A DNA stretch of 64,000 bases. Source: Aquatica leii (lineage: Eukaryota > Arthropoda > Insecta > Coleoptera > Lampyridae). Location of the stretch: contig CM069436.1 of the NCBI GenBank assembly GCA_035610365.1, positions 37,021,117 to 37,085,116 of the forward strand, given 5' to 3'. This document shows, piece by piece, positions 22,150-32,311 of the stretch. Position numbers and translations under genes: made by a program. Within the stretch, counting starts at the first letter, position 1, and the number at the start of each line of letters is the position of its first letter. The notes under the pieces were generated by a model. It saw only the letters and a list, made by a program, of their open reading frames with translations. It was not told the origin of the DNA and did no database searches.

Positions 22150-24170
22150 TTATATTTTAGTGTTGCGAATGTCGCGATATAGTATAGGGGTTTTTGGGAT
22201 TAATATAACGTAAGATATAGAGTGCAATAGTTGTATACATACAATACAAAAAAAAACATCTTGCGATACACTGTTATCAGTTAATTAATAAAAATATTGT
22301 AATTCCAATAAACAACAGTCTTTAAATTGTTGTATAATTAATTAAACAAATTAATTGATAAACACCAATTTTCATTTCTTTTAGTATAAAAGGAGTTTAA
22401 CTCATTGTTTTATTTTTAACTTAAATTTATCTTAAATATTATCTGAAAACAAAAGAAAAACGTTTGTAATCGCGAAATTATTGAAACAATACAAAATACC
22501 TATATAATTTATGTAAATTTTTTAAAGAGAACGTAATTAGTCAAAAAAAAGTAGTTCTTTTTTAAATTATACACAAATAATTCAGTTAGTAAATTTGAAA
22601 GATTTTTTTCTATGTAAGTTTTGTTGTAATTTTTCAAGAAAAGAGGAATAATCGTAAATTCATCAAAACATGAATAAATATAATAAATTTGTAATAAATT
22701 TGTTTAGTTAAAAATGTTTAATGTTTGTTAAGTTAATTCTGTGCAGACGTTTTAAGTAACTTTTTTTATTTCAAAATATATTTTAAAATTTTTAATTGGA
22801 CGATAACCTATTTTAATTATAATTTTATTAAATTAAACCTAAATTAATATTTGTTTAATATTCATTTGTTTATTTAGTACAGTATTGTTTATGGTACAAT
22901 CAAATAAGCTCTTATTATTAAGCATTTATGTATCAAAATATATTTATCAGTTTAATAAATTTTACATGTAACATCAACATAAGTTTTATAAAAAATCATA
23001 AGAATTTAAATATTATTTCATTAAACAAAAGTGCTATATAATAAATTTTTATTTTTATTTTGGTATTTTGAATTTTATTCAAAACTATTAAACACAAGAA
23101 AATTTTAACGCAACTTTAAGATTTATTAACGTCAATAAATTATGTAATAAAGAAGCTTTAAAATTGGAGTAACATTCTGTAGTACTAATTAATCGAAACA
23201 ACAGCGTTATTTCAAGATGCGTTTTTACTTTATGATATCGTAAATTATTCCCTCCTATAGTACGATTTGCGTTTTATTTCCAAGATTCGTACAAAACTTA
23301 AGTGGTTTAGTAAATTCAAAAAATTTATTATATATTATTAAAACAGAATTCTGTTGAAAAGTCTAATAGGAAAATTTAATTTGAAATAATATTAAAAACT
23401 TTTTAAATAGGTATAGACGGAAAAAGATTAACTGTCTAAGAGAAGTTAATCAGAAGATATGCTTTGTTGAGGTTTGTAATAAGTTCTATTAGCTACAGAA
23501 CGAAAAGTTTTAAAATTAAGGTTGTCTTTAAAAATGTTGAAAATTGAACAAAAATGATTATCTGTGTTAAATTTATTTCTAAAGTAGTTTTTAAATTGTT
23601 GAATTCAATTTTGTTAACAGATAAACAAATTGCTCATTTAAGAACCTTGGCTAAAACAGAAGACTCAACTTTAGTAAACGAAACATTGGTCAAAATTAAA
23701 GTTTTTTTGTGAAAATTAAAAAAAGAAAATCTAAGAAAATGATTTAATTTACGTGAAAGTTTAAGTAAAAGATTATAACTAAATTGAGTTACGTGGTCTC
23801 GAAGTTTAAAACTAAACGCGCCTCAGATGACCGCATAGAGTTGCGTTAACAAGGTGGTGTGTAAAAACCACAGCTAGAGATTGATGTAATAGAATTTACT
23901 GTACTTGTGTTTTATTTTCGATTTAATGTACGTGCAGATGAATTTTGTGATAAGCAAATGAAGTTGATTTATCGGCGTTCGGTAATCTTATTGTTGTAAA
24001 TGTTGGTTGTTTTTTAAGAAACCAAATGTTCAATATGTAACATTTTCTTGTTGAAGGATAATTTCTTGAAAATTTTTATCTTTTGGCCTTGACCTTTTAA
24101 ATTACAGAAACGATTCATGTTATTGGTATATTAGGATTGAATTTATATAAATAGTCTAAAAATATCAACA
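22150..24170. other. AT-rich sequence, no gene recognised
   Basis: This includes the presumed BEL/Pao 3' flank. Between 23400 and 23900 there is sequence of slightly higher complexity, possibly decayed retroelement, but I could not assign it. Confidence 0.4.
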
Positions 24171-24179
24171 TCGGTTCGC

Positions 24180-25950
24180 CTCCTGGTAACGGTTATTTTA
24201 AAGTTTGGCCAAACTAATGACCCTTTCTTTTAGAAGGTTGGACGAAAGCAACTACTTCAGCAATTTTGCGACGTTTTGTGCTCAAGATGAACACTTCAAA
24301 ATATCAACATCTTATTTTTTTAACAAAATGACTAAAAAATTGTAACCGTTTTTATTGTATTGTTTAATATTATTCATACAAAGAATTTCTCTTATCTGTA
24401 ACTTTGCAAATATAGGGCAAAAATGCCAAATTTGGATTAGATTCAGAAGTAGAAATGTACTTAAGTAATCAAATACATGGTTGTAGACAACGTTAATAGC
24501 TGCTTCAATATCTCGTTTTATATAACCATTGTTCACTAAGGTTTTAGTAGGATGACAAAGTTCCAAGTCAAGATTTTTAGGTTGACAAATAGAAAAAGCG
24601 CAATGAACCAAAAATTCAATAACAGAACGTTTTTGTGCAAGATGATAAAACGAAACATGAAGATATCTGTTCGTACAGCTGGATTTGCGATAAACAGAAT
24701 GGCTTTGAAGTGCGTTGGGTTTACGCGTCACAAGAACGTCGAGAAATTAGACAGAACCATTAGTTTAAATTTTAAAATAAATTTGAGATCTAGGTGTTGA
24801 TTATTTAGATGATCAAAAAACAACAATTTAAAATAACCATAAGACTAAGCAGTAAATAATATGTCGTCAACAAACTTTAGGTTTGATTGATGATTTCAAA
24901 GCAAACGTTTAAAAAAATCCATAAAAATGTTAGCTACAAGGGATGATACAGAAAAACCCTTAGCAGCACCAGGAACCTATTTGTAAAACTTGTTATCAAA
25001 TTGGAAATAAGTAGATGATAAACATGTATCTATAAAAAACCAAACTCAAGTGTTTGCAATGTTGAGGGACAATCTGTCCGATGATAATAAAAAAATCCTT
25101 AATAAGAACTTTGGTAAAAAGTAAAATGACATCAAAACTCAACTTGGGGTTTAAATTTTCTAGCTTTTAAAAGTTGAATAAAATGCTGAGAGTTTAGGAT
25201 GTAAAAAGAGGTTTTATTTCTAAATTCGTAAAGAATGTTGAACAACATTTTGGCTACCTTGCTGATAGGAAATTAAATGGTACTGACGATACGTCAAAAA
25301 AGAATATCTTATTTGAAAAGTTGGGCAAGTCCGTATTAACGAGGTGGTCTTAAATTAAAAAGGTTAAGTCGATGTTTAGTTTCTACAGAACGTAGAGGAA
25401 TCTATCTAAATTATCTAAAGAATAAGAGAAAAAGTATACAAAATAACAAAAAAATAAAGATTTCTTGCAGGTTAAACATTACTGTCCTTAAAAACATTTT
25501 TTTAAATTTATAAAAGCGATATACATTTGTTTGATGATGACGTTCAACCCTCGAAGTAGAAGTTAGAGTAGCGTACGTTTCCTTGGACAAAATAGAATGA
25601 ATTTTTGCAGCATAATCAATTCAGTTCAAAACGACAGTCTTTGTCGGCTGAAAAAACAATATTATTAGGATTGCTACAAAGACTTTTTACAGCTAATTCT
25701 TCCAACTTGAGTTTACAAAGTTTACATTATCGAAGAATTCTGCCAGTGTGAATACTCATAAGATCTAAGAAGACATCTTAGAAAACTCGACAGCACATAA
25801 AGTATCTTATTTAGCAATACGTTTAGAGGCAAGAGCAAAATCCAAACCCTTAGTTAGCACCGATTCCTGTTCTGAAGTCAGAGTCAAACTAGATAAATTG
25901 ACGACTGTCTTCAAAAAATTTTTATGGAATTTTTTAAAACGGTTACTTAA
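24180..25950 (-). pseudogene. Penelope-like element fragment C
   Basis: Minus strand. Near 25150-24850 the reverse-transcriptase core is readable: 'STYFQFDNKFYK' and 'VPGAAKGFSVSSLVANIFMDFFK', then 'FVDDILF' (the [YF]-V-D-D active site). The open stretch 24731-24312 continues with 'HSVYRKSSCTNRYLHVSFYH', 'QKRSVIEFLVHCAFSIC' and a short part of the linker, then diverges before any GIY-YIG. It corresponds to fragment B but is more decayed. At 24270-24299 there is a hammerhead-like motif next to its 3' side, as expected for a PLE end. Confidence 0.75.
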
Positions 25951-26012
25951 AAATCATCAATATTAAACTTTAAAGTTTGGTTTAGGTATGTTGACGACAA
26001 CACGTTTGTTGT

Positions 26013-26213
26013 ATGATCTCATATTTAGTCAACATGTCAAAGTTTCTTGATTATCTAAACAATCAACACCTAGAAATCAAATTTATTATGAAAATCGAAA
26101 CTAATGATTCTCTTCTATTTTTTGACAATCTTGTCACTCGTAAACCCGCCGCTGGGCCATTCTGTTTATTGCAAACCTACCCATACAGACAAATATCTTT
26201 ATTGTTTGTCTAA
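26013..26213 (+). pseudogene. Penelope-like element fragment D
   Basis: On the opposite strand to the other copies, this 66-codon frame reads 'LDYLNNQHLEIKFIMKIETNDSLLFFDNLVTRK' and, after a frame slip near 26160, a 'TYPYRQISLLFV' tail. It is the reverse-transcriptase segment just before the 'YRKPTHTDRYL' motif of PLEs. It is a short isolated piece, lying 60-300 bp from copy C in inverted orientation. Confidence 0.75.
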
Positions 26214-26518
26214 TCATCATCCTACTTAACATTTGAAACATTTTTGTTTAAATTTTGGTTGCTTCATAACAAAAGTTAAATAAAAAACTTATATAATTAT
26301 TAAAAGTATTTACATAGAAAAGAGTTCCAAAGGTACAAGTACGTAAAAGCATTGTAGCTACTTGATTACGTTGCATTTCGCACAAGTGCTGTTTCATACA
26401 ATGACGCAACATTGCGTAATTTTTTGAGATGCGTATAAAACTTTTAAATTTTAAATCGGATTTATTTCTTATTCGTACACATCAATTATCAAAATATTGT
26501 AATCATAAAAATGTTACG

Positions 26519-26690
26519 TATAATTAAATGATCAAACGAACTTACCTAAGTGAAGTTCGATCTTAATTATATGTAGCGCCGCGTCGAGAAGATCACCCTG
26601 TAAGCTATCTCTTGTGTTTTAATCACGTGTTTGAGAGAGGAAAAAAACTGCACCCGATGCGTGCGCATAAGTATACCTTCATTTGTAATG
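26519..26690 (-). repeat. DIRS right inverted terminal repeat
   Basis: 26591-26686 is the reverse complement of 34790-34882 with a few substitutions (shared core ATCACCCTGTAAGCTATCTC). 26519-26590 is the unique outer edge, whose complement reappears in the internal complementary region. Confidence 0.9.
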
Positions 26691-26764
26691 ATTGTCGGAT
26701 AATTAGTAATAAGATTTTCTGGGGATTGGGAGCGAGTGATATTCTCAAAGTGGCGCTACATATA

Positions 26765-29313
26765 GGGTAACTTGAGGATAGATGGCGCGGAAGGTGAGAT
26801 GGCGCAGCTTCTTTCTTGCGCAACCGCAACTGTAATGCAATTTTCAAGCATTGTGTACATCAGAGTAGCTTGCGACCGTGTTTGTGCTGATTAAATCGTT
26901 CCATTATTCAGTTTTAAAGCATTTAGTAATTGGGTATAACGTAAACTTTTCTGTGGAGTGTATATCTAGTGCCCTAACTTTTCATAATAAACGAAATTTC
27001 CAACGGGATTTGAATTAAGGCAAGTAAAAGTATTATTCTTTCCTTACCTAACCTCAAAATAATTGAAAACTGTTGCATCTATGAGTTTTCAAGTGCGCCA
27101 TCTATCCTCATAAGATTAGGATAGATGGTTCACTAATTTTGAGGGTAGATGGTTCATTAGGTTTTCATTTTATTTTAGGATGCCGACCGCTTATAAACGA
27201 AAAGGTACGTCTTCCCGTGCCACCTGGACGGAAGAGCAATTATCTGAAGCAGTTAATGCTGTAAACGAAAATCGGATGGGTGTCAATGAGGCCGCTAGAA
27301 CTTATAATGTACCAGCAACCACTCTTCGACGAAGAAAGGCGAAAAATAATATGAAAAAAGGATGTTTTGGACCAAGTTCAACGTTGGGCAAAAAAGTCGA
27401 AAATAAGTTGGTAGCACACATTTTGAAACTTCAAAAGACTGGTTTCGCCCCTACAAGAACTGATGTGAGATCGATGGCTTTTAAGTTAGCTGAACAGTTG
27501 GGTATCAATCATCGCTTTAATAAAGAGACTGGTCTAGCAGGTTTTCCATGGTTGTGTTTATGTTTAAAAAGAAACCCAAGGCTATCTGTACGAAAATCAG
27601 AAGCAGTCTCGATTAATCGATCTTTGGGTATGAACAAAAATGATGTCAAAAATTATTTCCAAATACTAGAACAGGTACTTACTAAAAACGATCTTATGTG
27701 CAAGCCAGGACATATCTTTAATATGGATGAGACTGGCCTGCAACTCAACAATAGGCCGGGACACGTAATTGCCAAAAAGGGATCGAAGAATATTGCAAGT
27801 GTAAGCTCTGGGGAAAAAGGTGAAACAATTACTGTGATAGCTTGTTGTAATGCAAAGGGAGTTTTTATTCCGCCTACTTGCGTGATAAAGGGAACTAACG
27901 AAAATAAAGCGTATGCAGATGGTATGCCACCAGGCTCAAAAATTTATATGTCACCAAAATCTGCGTATGTCAACAACGACATATTCTTCAAATGGCTAAA
28001 AGATCAGTTCGTCCCACGTAAACCAATAGGGAAAATTATACTGTTGTTAGACGGCCACACTTCTCATTGCAGCAATGTTGAAATGTTGGAATATTGCCTT
28101 GAACATGACATTATCCTTTTGTGCTTACCGAGTCATACCACTCAATTCCTACAGCCTCTTGACAGATGTTTTTTTAAATCTTTTAAAATGAACTACTATG
28201 CCGCTTGCAATCTGTTCATCAAAAATAATCCGGGAAGAAAGATTACAAGGTTACAATTTGGAAACCTTCTTTCTGAGGGATGGAATAAGTCAGCCACGGT
28301 TAATAACGCCATATCGGCTTTTAAATCTACAGGAATTGTGCCGTTCAATCCATCTGCCATTCCAGAGGAAGCTTTTTTAACCGACTATCGCCCTCTCCAA
28401 ATAGAGGTAGCATCTGTTGAACCACAGAGTTTGCAGGAAACCCTCTCCAAAACTCAACAAATAACCTCAGAAAAAACACAAGAAGTTCAGGATGATCAAC
28501 AACCTTGCTGCAGCTGGCAAAATGTAGCACCACCATCGCCATATGTTTCACGAGATTCTAAAACCAAAGAGGTTCCTGAGGAGAATCCTACTCCTGGAAA
28601 GATGCTTGATGGTATTTCACCTGTTCCAGTTGTTTCCACTCCTGTTGACTCTGTGAGACGAAGAAGCAAGCAGTTATCAGAGATTTTGACAGATAGAAAA
28701 ACTATCAATGAAAAGAGGAATAAAGCTATTAAAAGAACGAAGGGAAACAAAACGAACAAAAGAACAGAAATGGCTGAGAAACCAAAAACAGAAATGGCTA
28801 AAAAACCAAAAGCAGCCATGAAACATTCGTCTAAGCGGACAAAAAATTGGTCGTCTTCGGACGAAGACGATGACGGAAACATTTCTTTCCGTGATTCCTC
28901 AGATGACTTGGGGGATCCTGAAGAAAACTGTACTGGTTGTGGCGAAGTTTATTCACAAACGACTAAGGCTGATGACTGGGTGAAATGTATGAATTGCCAT
29001 TCCTGTGGTGTTGTTATGTGTAAAACGAAGTAACGCTTGAATTATTTAAGGACATTTTTGTACAAAAACGAAAGTTACATTTACTTATAGGTTGCGCCAT
29101 CTCACCTCAACATAAGAGGAGAGATGGTTTTTGAATTGTCTTTTATTTCTTTATGTAACACTGTTTAATTTGTTTTTCAACTTATTTGACCTATTTTGTA
29201 TTACTTCTAGTAAGTCTAGTGTTTCATAAAAAAGTATAAATTTTTTTGAAACAGATTCAAAGTGAACTTATACTCATCTAAAAAAATGCGAGCCATCTAT
29301 CCTCAAGTTACCC
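26765..29313 (+). mobile_element. Intact pogo-like DNA transposon
   Basis: Terminal inverted repeats of 22 bp are identical at both ends (GGGTAACTTGAGGATAGATG plus GC), flanked by the TA target duplication (26763-26764, 29314-29315). Removing the element plus one TA restores the DIRS sequence exactly. It encodes one uninterrupted 617-residue transposase. Subterminal copies of a GATGG / CCATC motif lie inside each end (about 26783-26806, 27095-27160, 29094-29125) and are candidate transposase binding sites. Identical ends and an open frame point to a recent insertion. Confidence 0.92.
27180..29033 (+). CDS. pogo-like DDE transposase, intact (617 aa)
   Basis: Cut-and-paste transposase of the pogo group (Tc1/mariner superfamily), expected to act in the nucleus on its own TA-flanked ends. 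Residues about 15-52 form a psq-type helix-turn-helix ('TWTEEQLSEAVNAV' ... 'TTLRRR'). Residues about 70-125 resemble the CENP-B-type second DNA-binding domain. The DDE domain carries Asp183 ('NMDETGL'), Asp291 ('LLLDGHTSH') and Asp328 ('QPLDRCFFKSFK'), a DD36D spacing. A Lys/Arg-rich, Ser/Glu-rich linker (about 500-575) precedes a C-terminal Cys cluster ('CTGCGEVY' ... 'DWVKCMNCHSCG') like a shortened PHD finger. All three catalytic residues are present and no stop interrupts the frame. The ATG at 27180 is taken because the psq domain starts right after it. Similarity to domesticated pogo proteins is possible, but the matched terminal repeats argue for a live transposon. Confidence 0.93.
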   Translation: MPTAYKRKGTSSRATWTEEQLSEAVNAVNENRMGVNEAARTYNVPATTLRRRKAKNNMKKGCFGPSSTLGKKVENKLVAHILKLQKTGFAPTRTDVRSMAFKLAEQLGINHRFNKETGLAGFPWLCLCLKRNPRLSVRKSEAVSINRSLGMNKNDVKNYFQILEQVLTKNDLMCKPGHIFNMDETGLQLNNRPGHVIAKKGSKNIASVSSGEKGETITVIACCNAKGVFIPPTCVIKGTNENKAYADGMPPGSKIYMSPKSAYVNNDIFFKWLKDQFVPRKPIGKIILLLDGHTSHCSNVEMLEYCLEHDIILLCLPSHTTQFLQPLDRCFFKSFKMNYYAACNLFIKNNPGRKITRLQFGNLLSEGWNKSATVNNAISAFKSTGIVPFNPSAIPEEAFLTDYRPLQIEVASVEPQSLQETLSKTQQITSEKTQEVQDDQQPCCSWQNVAPPSPYVSRDSKTKEVPEENPTPGKMLDGISPVPVVSTPVDSVRRRSKQLSEILTDRKTINEKRNKAIKRTKGNKTNKRTEMAEKPKTEMAKKPKAAMKHSSKRTKNWSSSDEDDDGNISFRDSSDDLGDPEENCTGCGEVYSQTTKADDWVKCMNCHSCGVVMCKTK

Positions 29314-29601
29314 TAATTAAGATCGAACTTCACTTAGGTGGTAAGTTCGTTTGATCATTTAATTATATTACGCGCCACTTTTTTCTGATCACCCTGTAGA
29401 TGTTTAGAGTAGCGACAATCATAGTAATGCATTTTTATTACCAAAAATAAATCTCGAGTATCTTATATAGTTTTAAACGAAATGTATGACAATATATTCA
29501 GTGTACATGAAAAGAACATAACCAATAAACATTGTTAGAAAGAGAAAAAAAATAAAATAAAGATAACAGTAACTTACAGTTTTTTATATTTGATGTAATT
29601 A

Positions 29602-30185
29602 CAGTCGAACTCCTATATAGTGATGTTCAAAATTCCCTTCAAAAACATCATTATATAGAAACTTCATTATATAGAATTTATACTTAAAAAATATGTAAAA
29701 CACAAATTTAAACGTACATAACAAAACTTTCGTTTTGTCATTTTTAACCAACTTTACACTTAAACAACTTGAAACGAAAAAATTGCAAATGAAACATGTT
29801 CAATAACATGACAATACATTTCAAAACTCGAAGGAAATCTTATAATCCTCTAAACAATTCATGCATTTATGTCATTTACAAATGTACAGAATTTTTAGTA
29901 CCATTACTAATAGCCTTTCTGTATTGTAAATTAAGAAGTCTTATAATCCGCTTATCCGTTTTACAATGCGGTATTGTAAAGGTAAAGTAAATTGTACGTG
30001 ATTCCAAGAAAACTTTAAGTAGTTAGGTAACATTTTCTTTGAAAAAGATCATAATATAGAATTTGGACATCATATTTTAGAGGTGTTTTTACACGCATTT
30101 TAACCCGAAGGTCAATATCCTAAAGAAAACATCACTAAATAGAAAAAATCATTAAATAGGAGTTCATTGAATGGAGGTCCGACTG
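29602..30185. mobile_element. 584 bp MITE with CAGTCG ends (pogo/Tigger-like)
   Basis: The left end CAGTCGAACTCCTATATAGT and the reverse complement of the right end (CAGTCGGACCTCC..., then AACTCCTATTTAATGA) form imperfect inverted repeats flanked by TA (29600-29601, 30186-30187). Repeats of TCATTATATAGAA-like text occur inside each end. The only open frame (29796-29990) is not recognisable. It interrupts the DIRS element between its internal complementary region and its recombinase. Confidence 0.75.
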
Positions 30186-30189
30186 TACT

Positions 30190-31420
30190 CCCATTGTAAA
30201 CAAATCTTTCTTTATAATTGGCTTCTTATAGAACTTGGCAAATGTTTGTTTTGGCCAACACAGCAGTTCTTCTTATTGTCTCTATATTTATATTATTTTT
30301 AAAAGTAGCAGATGTTGAAGCATGTTGAGTGCTATGTGCAGTAAATTCTTGCGTATTAATTCCTCTTTTTGCTAGAATTTTCTTTGTCCAGCGAGACAGT
30401 CTGAGTGGTGACTTTCTGATGTGGTTTCTTAAAGGATATGAATAAATACTCCTTAGTGTCCTGTAGGTTTTTAGTTTGGTATAAGTAATCAATGGTAGTA
30501 GCAGCTGCACAAAGTTTTTCTTTATCTTTAAACCAAGGTAGAAAAAAAAGAAGTTGAAATTTATTTGGCATCAAAGTCTGAATAGCGTTAGGGATTTTAA
30601 TTTCAATCTTGTTTGTTTTGACATACATGTTGCTTCGTTATATTAACGCAAAAGTCTGCATTCTTTGGGCTGTTGATAAAGCAAGTAATGTAATTAATTT
30701 TTTTGTAAGTGTCTCTAATGTAAGATTGTTTTTAACGTCTACTGAAGATATATAATTCAAAACCACTTGGGGATCCAAGTTACATCATATTTTGGACTAT
30801 TAGGTTTTAACTTATATATATATGCCACAAAAAAATCTTTTTATGTCAGTTCTGCCCTATATGTGGTCCTAATGCCAATAATAGTGCGGAACGGATGCTG
30901 TTTAAAGAGTTATAAGATAAACCGTTGTTGAATTTGTGAGTTAGGAATTGTAAAACTAGTTTCTTGTTGTTTTTATAAAAATCTCTGAGAGCAGTTTCAT
31001 ACTGATTCCAAACGGAATCAGTAATAGATGATAAAAATATGTTAGTAGATTCTTGTGGTATGTTGTTCCTAATTAAGGCTTTGCAGATAAACGTCCTGCT
31101 ATTAACGAAAAGCTCTTCCACAATGGGTGTGGTTTCCTGGAAGGAAAAAGTAGAAGCTGTATATTTGGGTCAAATTTTATTGGCTTATTCACTAGTAAAC
31201 TTTGGTACATAGGATACCAAGCTTGTGTGGGCCAAAAAGGTACTACTACAATGCCCCTTCTTTTATCAGTAATCAGCTTTTGTAGAACTTTTAATATGAT
31301 TGAGAAACGTGAAAACGCGTAAAAAAATATTTTCCCGACTAATAGTAAAAGCATCTGGATCTGGTGTCCAGGATACAAATAAATCGCATTTCTTATGTAA
31401 CCTAGATGCAAAGAGGTCTA
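30190..31420 (-). pseudogene. DIRS tyrosine recombinase, decayed
   Basis: The recombinase would integrate the circular DIRS intermediate. The SAM-like N-terminal region is in 31121-30846 ('NIFLSSITDSVWNQYETALRDFYK' and 'LNSIRSALLLALGPHI'). The catalytic region is split between 30628-30356 ('LCAAATTIDYLYQTKNLQDTKEYLFISF-KPHQKVT') and 30510-30226 ('RWTKKILAKRGINTQEFTAHSTQHASTSA'). In the H-x-x-R box the Arg is replaced (HSTQ), and the final 'AKFYKKPI' with the nucleophile Tyr is reached only after a frameshift near 30240. The enzyme is therefore not functional. Confidence 0.85.
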
Positions 31421-31599
31421 TGAATGGTGTTCCAAAAATATTAAGTATCTCCTTGAAAGCAAAGTCCGCTAATTGAAATTCTGTATCTGGGTTATTTAAT
31501 CTTGATTCATGGTTTGCCTAAAGATTATCTTTTGAAGAGATATATGAAGCAAAAATCCAAATGTTTCTAGATTCACACCACTGCCAAATTTCTCAAGTC

Positions 31600-32044
31600 T
31601 CAGCTTTGGAAATCGTATACCACCCATCCGGTTTATATAATAAATGGCAGTGGTGTTATCTTAGCAAGATTTCGCAACTGCTACAATTATGAGCAAAACA
31701 TTTTAAACCAAAAAACACTGACAAAAGTTCTAAATAATTAATATATTCTTTATTTTCTAAGGTAGAACAAAAACCATGTGTCTTATTACCATTACAGACT
31801 GCATCCCACCCTGATAGTGAAGCATCTGTAAAAATCTCTCGTTTGAATTGGTTTGATTTAATTTGATTATTTAATGTTAATATATTTGACTTCCACCACA
31901 AGAAATCACAATTATGATCGTTTGTCAGTACCAACTCTTTGTTATAGTTAAAGTTATTAGATTTTAAAGCTAAAAATTATTGCCTTTTAAATTTTTTTGT
32001 GTACACCCGACTATATTTAATAGCAGGACAAAATAATACCAATT
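31600..32044 (-). pseudogene. DIRS RNase H region
   Basis: The frame 31934-31656 shows 'LTNDHNCDFLWWKSNI', 'REIFTDASLSGWDAVC' (first catalytic Asp) and 'INYLELLSVFFGLKCFAHN', the compact RNase H of DIRS polyproteins. Just upstream, 32040-31940 gives 'LVLFCPAIKYSRVYTKKFKRQ', continuous with the reverse transcriptase once the MITE at 32045-32311 is removed. The end of the domain is lost near 31600. Confidence 0.8.
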
Positions 32045-32311
32045 GTTCAGTCCTTACTTCATTTGCTGGGGTAGTTGCCCCACTCCTGTAAATAAATAAA
32101 TATAAACTTTAACGGCTCGAAGGACCATGTACGATATGTGAACTATAAAGTTCACAGGTGTTGTCTCTATACGAAGGACGTTCACGAATAATAATAATAA
32201 TCACACTGTATATTTCTTTATTCTAGAATGTCACTACAACTATCATAACATAAAAACTAAACTATAAAAAACTACAAGTTTGTACCCCAGCAAATGAAGT
32301 AGGGACTGAAC
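32045..32311. mobile_element. 267 bp MITE with 29 bp terminal inverted repeats
   Basis: The left repeat 32045-32073 starts GTTCAGTCCTTACTTCATTT and the right repeat 32283-32311 is its complement with one mismatch. It is flanked by ACCAATT (32038-32044) and ACCAATA (32312-32318), a 7 bp target duplication with one mismatch. Removing it re-joins the DIRS reverse transcriptase to the RNase H. The interior is non-coding, with a short hairpin GTGAACT / AGTTCAC near 32140. I do not recognise the family. Confidence 0.8.

Larger units (their letters stand above)
16075..22150 (+). mobile_element. BEL/Pao LTR retrotransposon remnant (approximate limits)
   Basis: The BEL/Pao domain order is readable on the + strand: gag (DUF1759-like), Cys/His knuckle, DUF1758-type aspartic protease, reverse transcriptase, RNase H, zinc-binding and integrase core. 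A 2.4 kb piggyBac (17556-19952) splits it near the junction of protease and reverse transcriptase. I could not identify a matching pair of LTRs. The sequence after about 22050 has the purine-rich run GAGGGGG typical ahead of a 3' LTR, and a TGTTGCGAATG at about 22161 is a possible LTR start. Confidence 0.85.
26741..29400. repeat. DIRS internal complementary region, split by a pogo element
   Basis: On the + strand, GGCGCTACATA (26752-26762), TA, then ATTAAGATCGAACTTCACTT (from 29316) exactly repeat the reverse complement of 26541-26580. This is followed without a break by TTATATTACGCGCCA and ATCACCCTGTA (about 29363-29400), which correspond to the outer edge of the left terminus (34870-34907 reversed). 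The two element ends are therefore fused here, as expected for the DIRS1 region that templates circle closure. Confidence 0.85.

Noticed and set aside
26623-26847. 74-codon minus-strand frame across the DIRS terminal repeat and pogo end
   Set aside because: It spans the junction of two unrelated elements, so it is fortuitous.
28198-28882. Open frames overlapping the pogo transposase (both strands)
   Set aside because: They are shadows of the 617-residue transposase.
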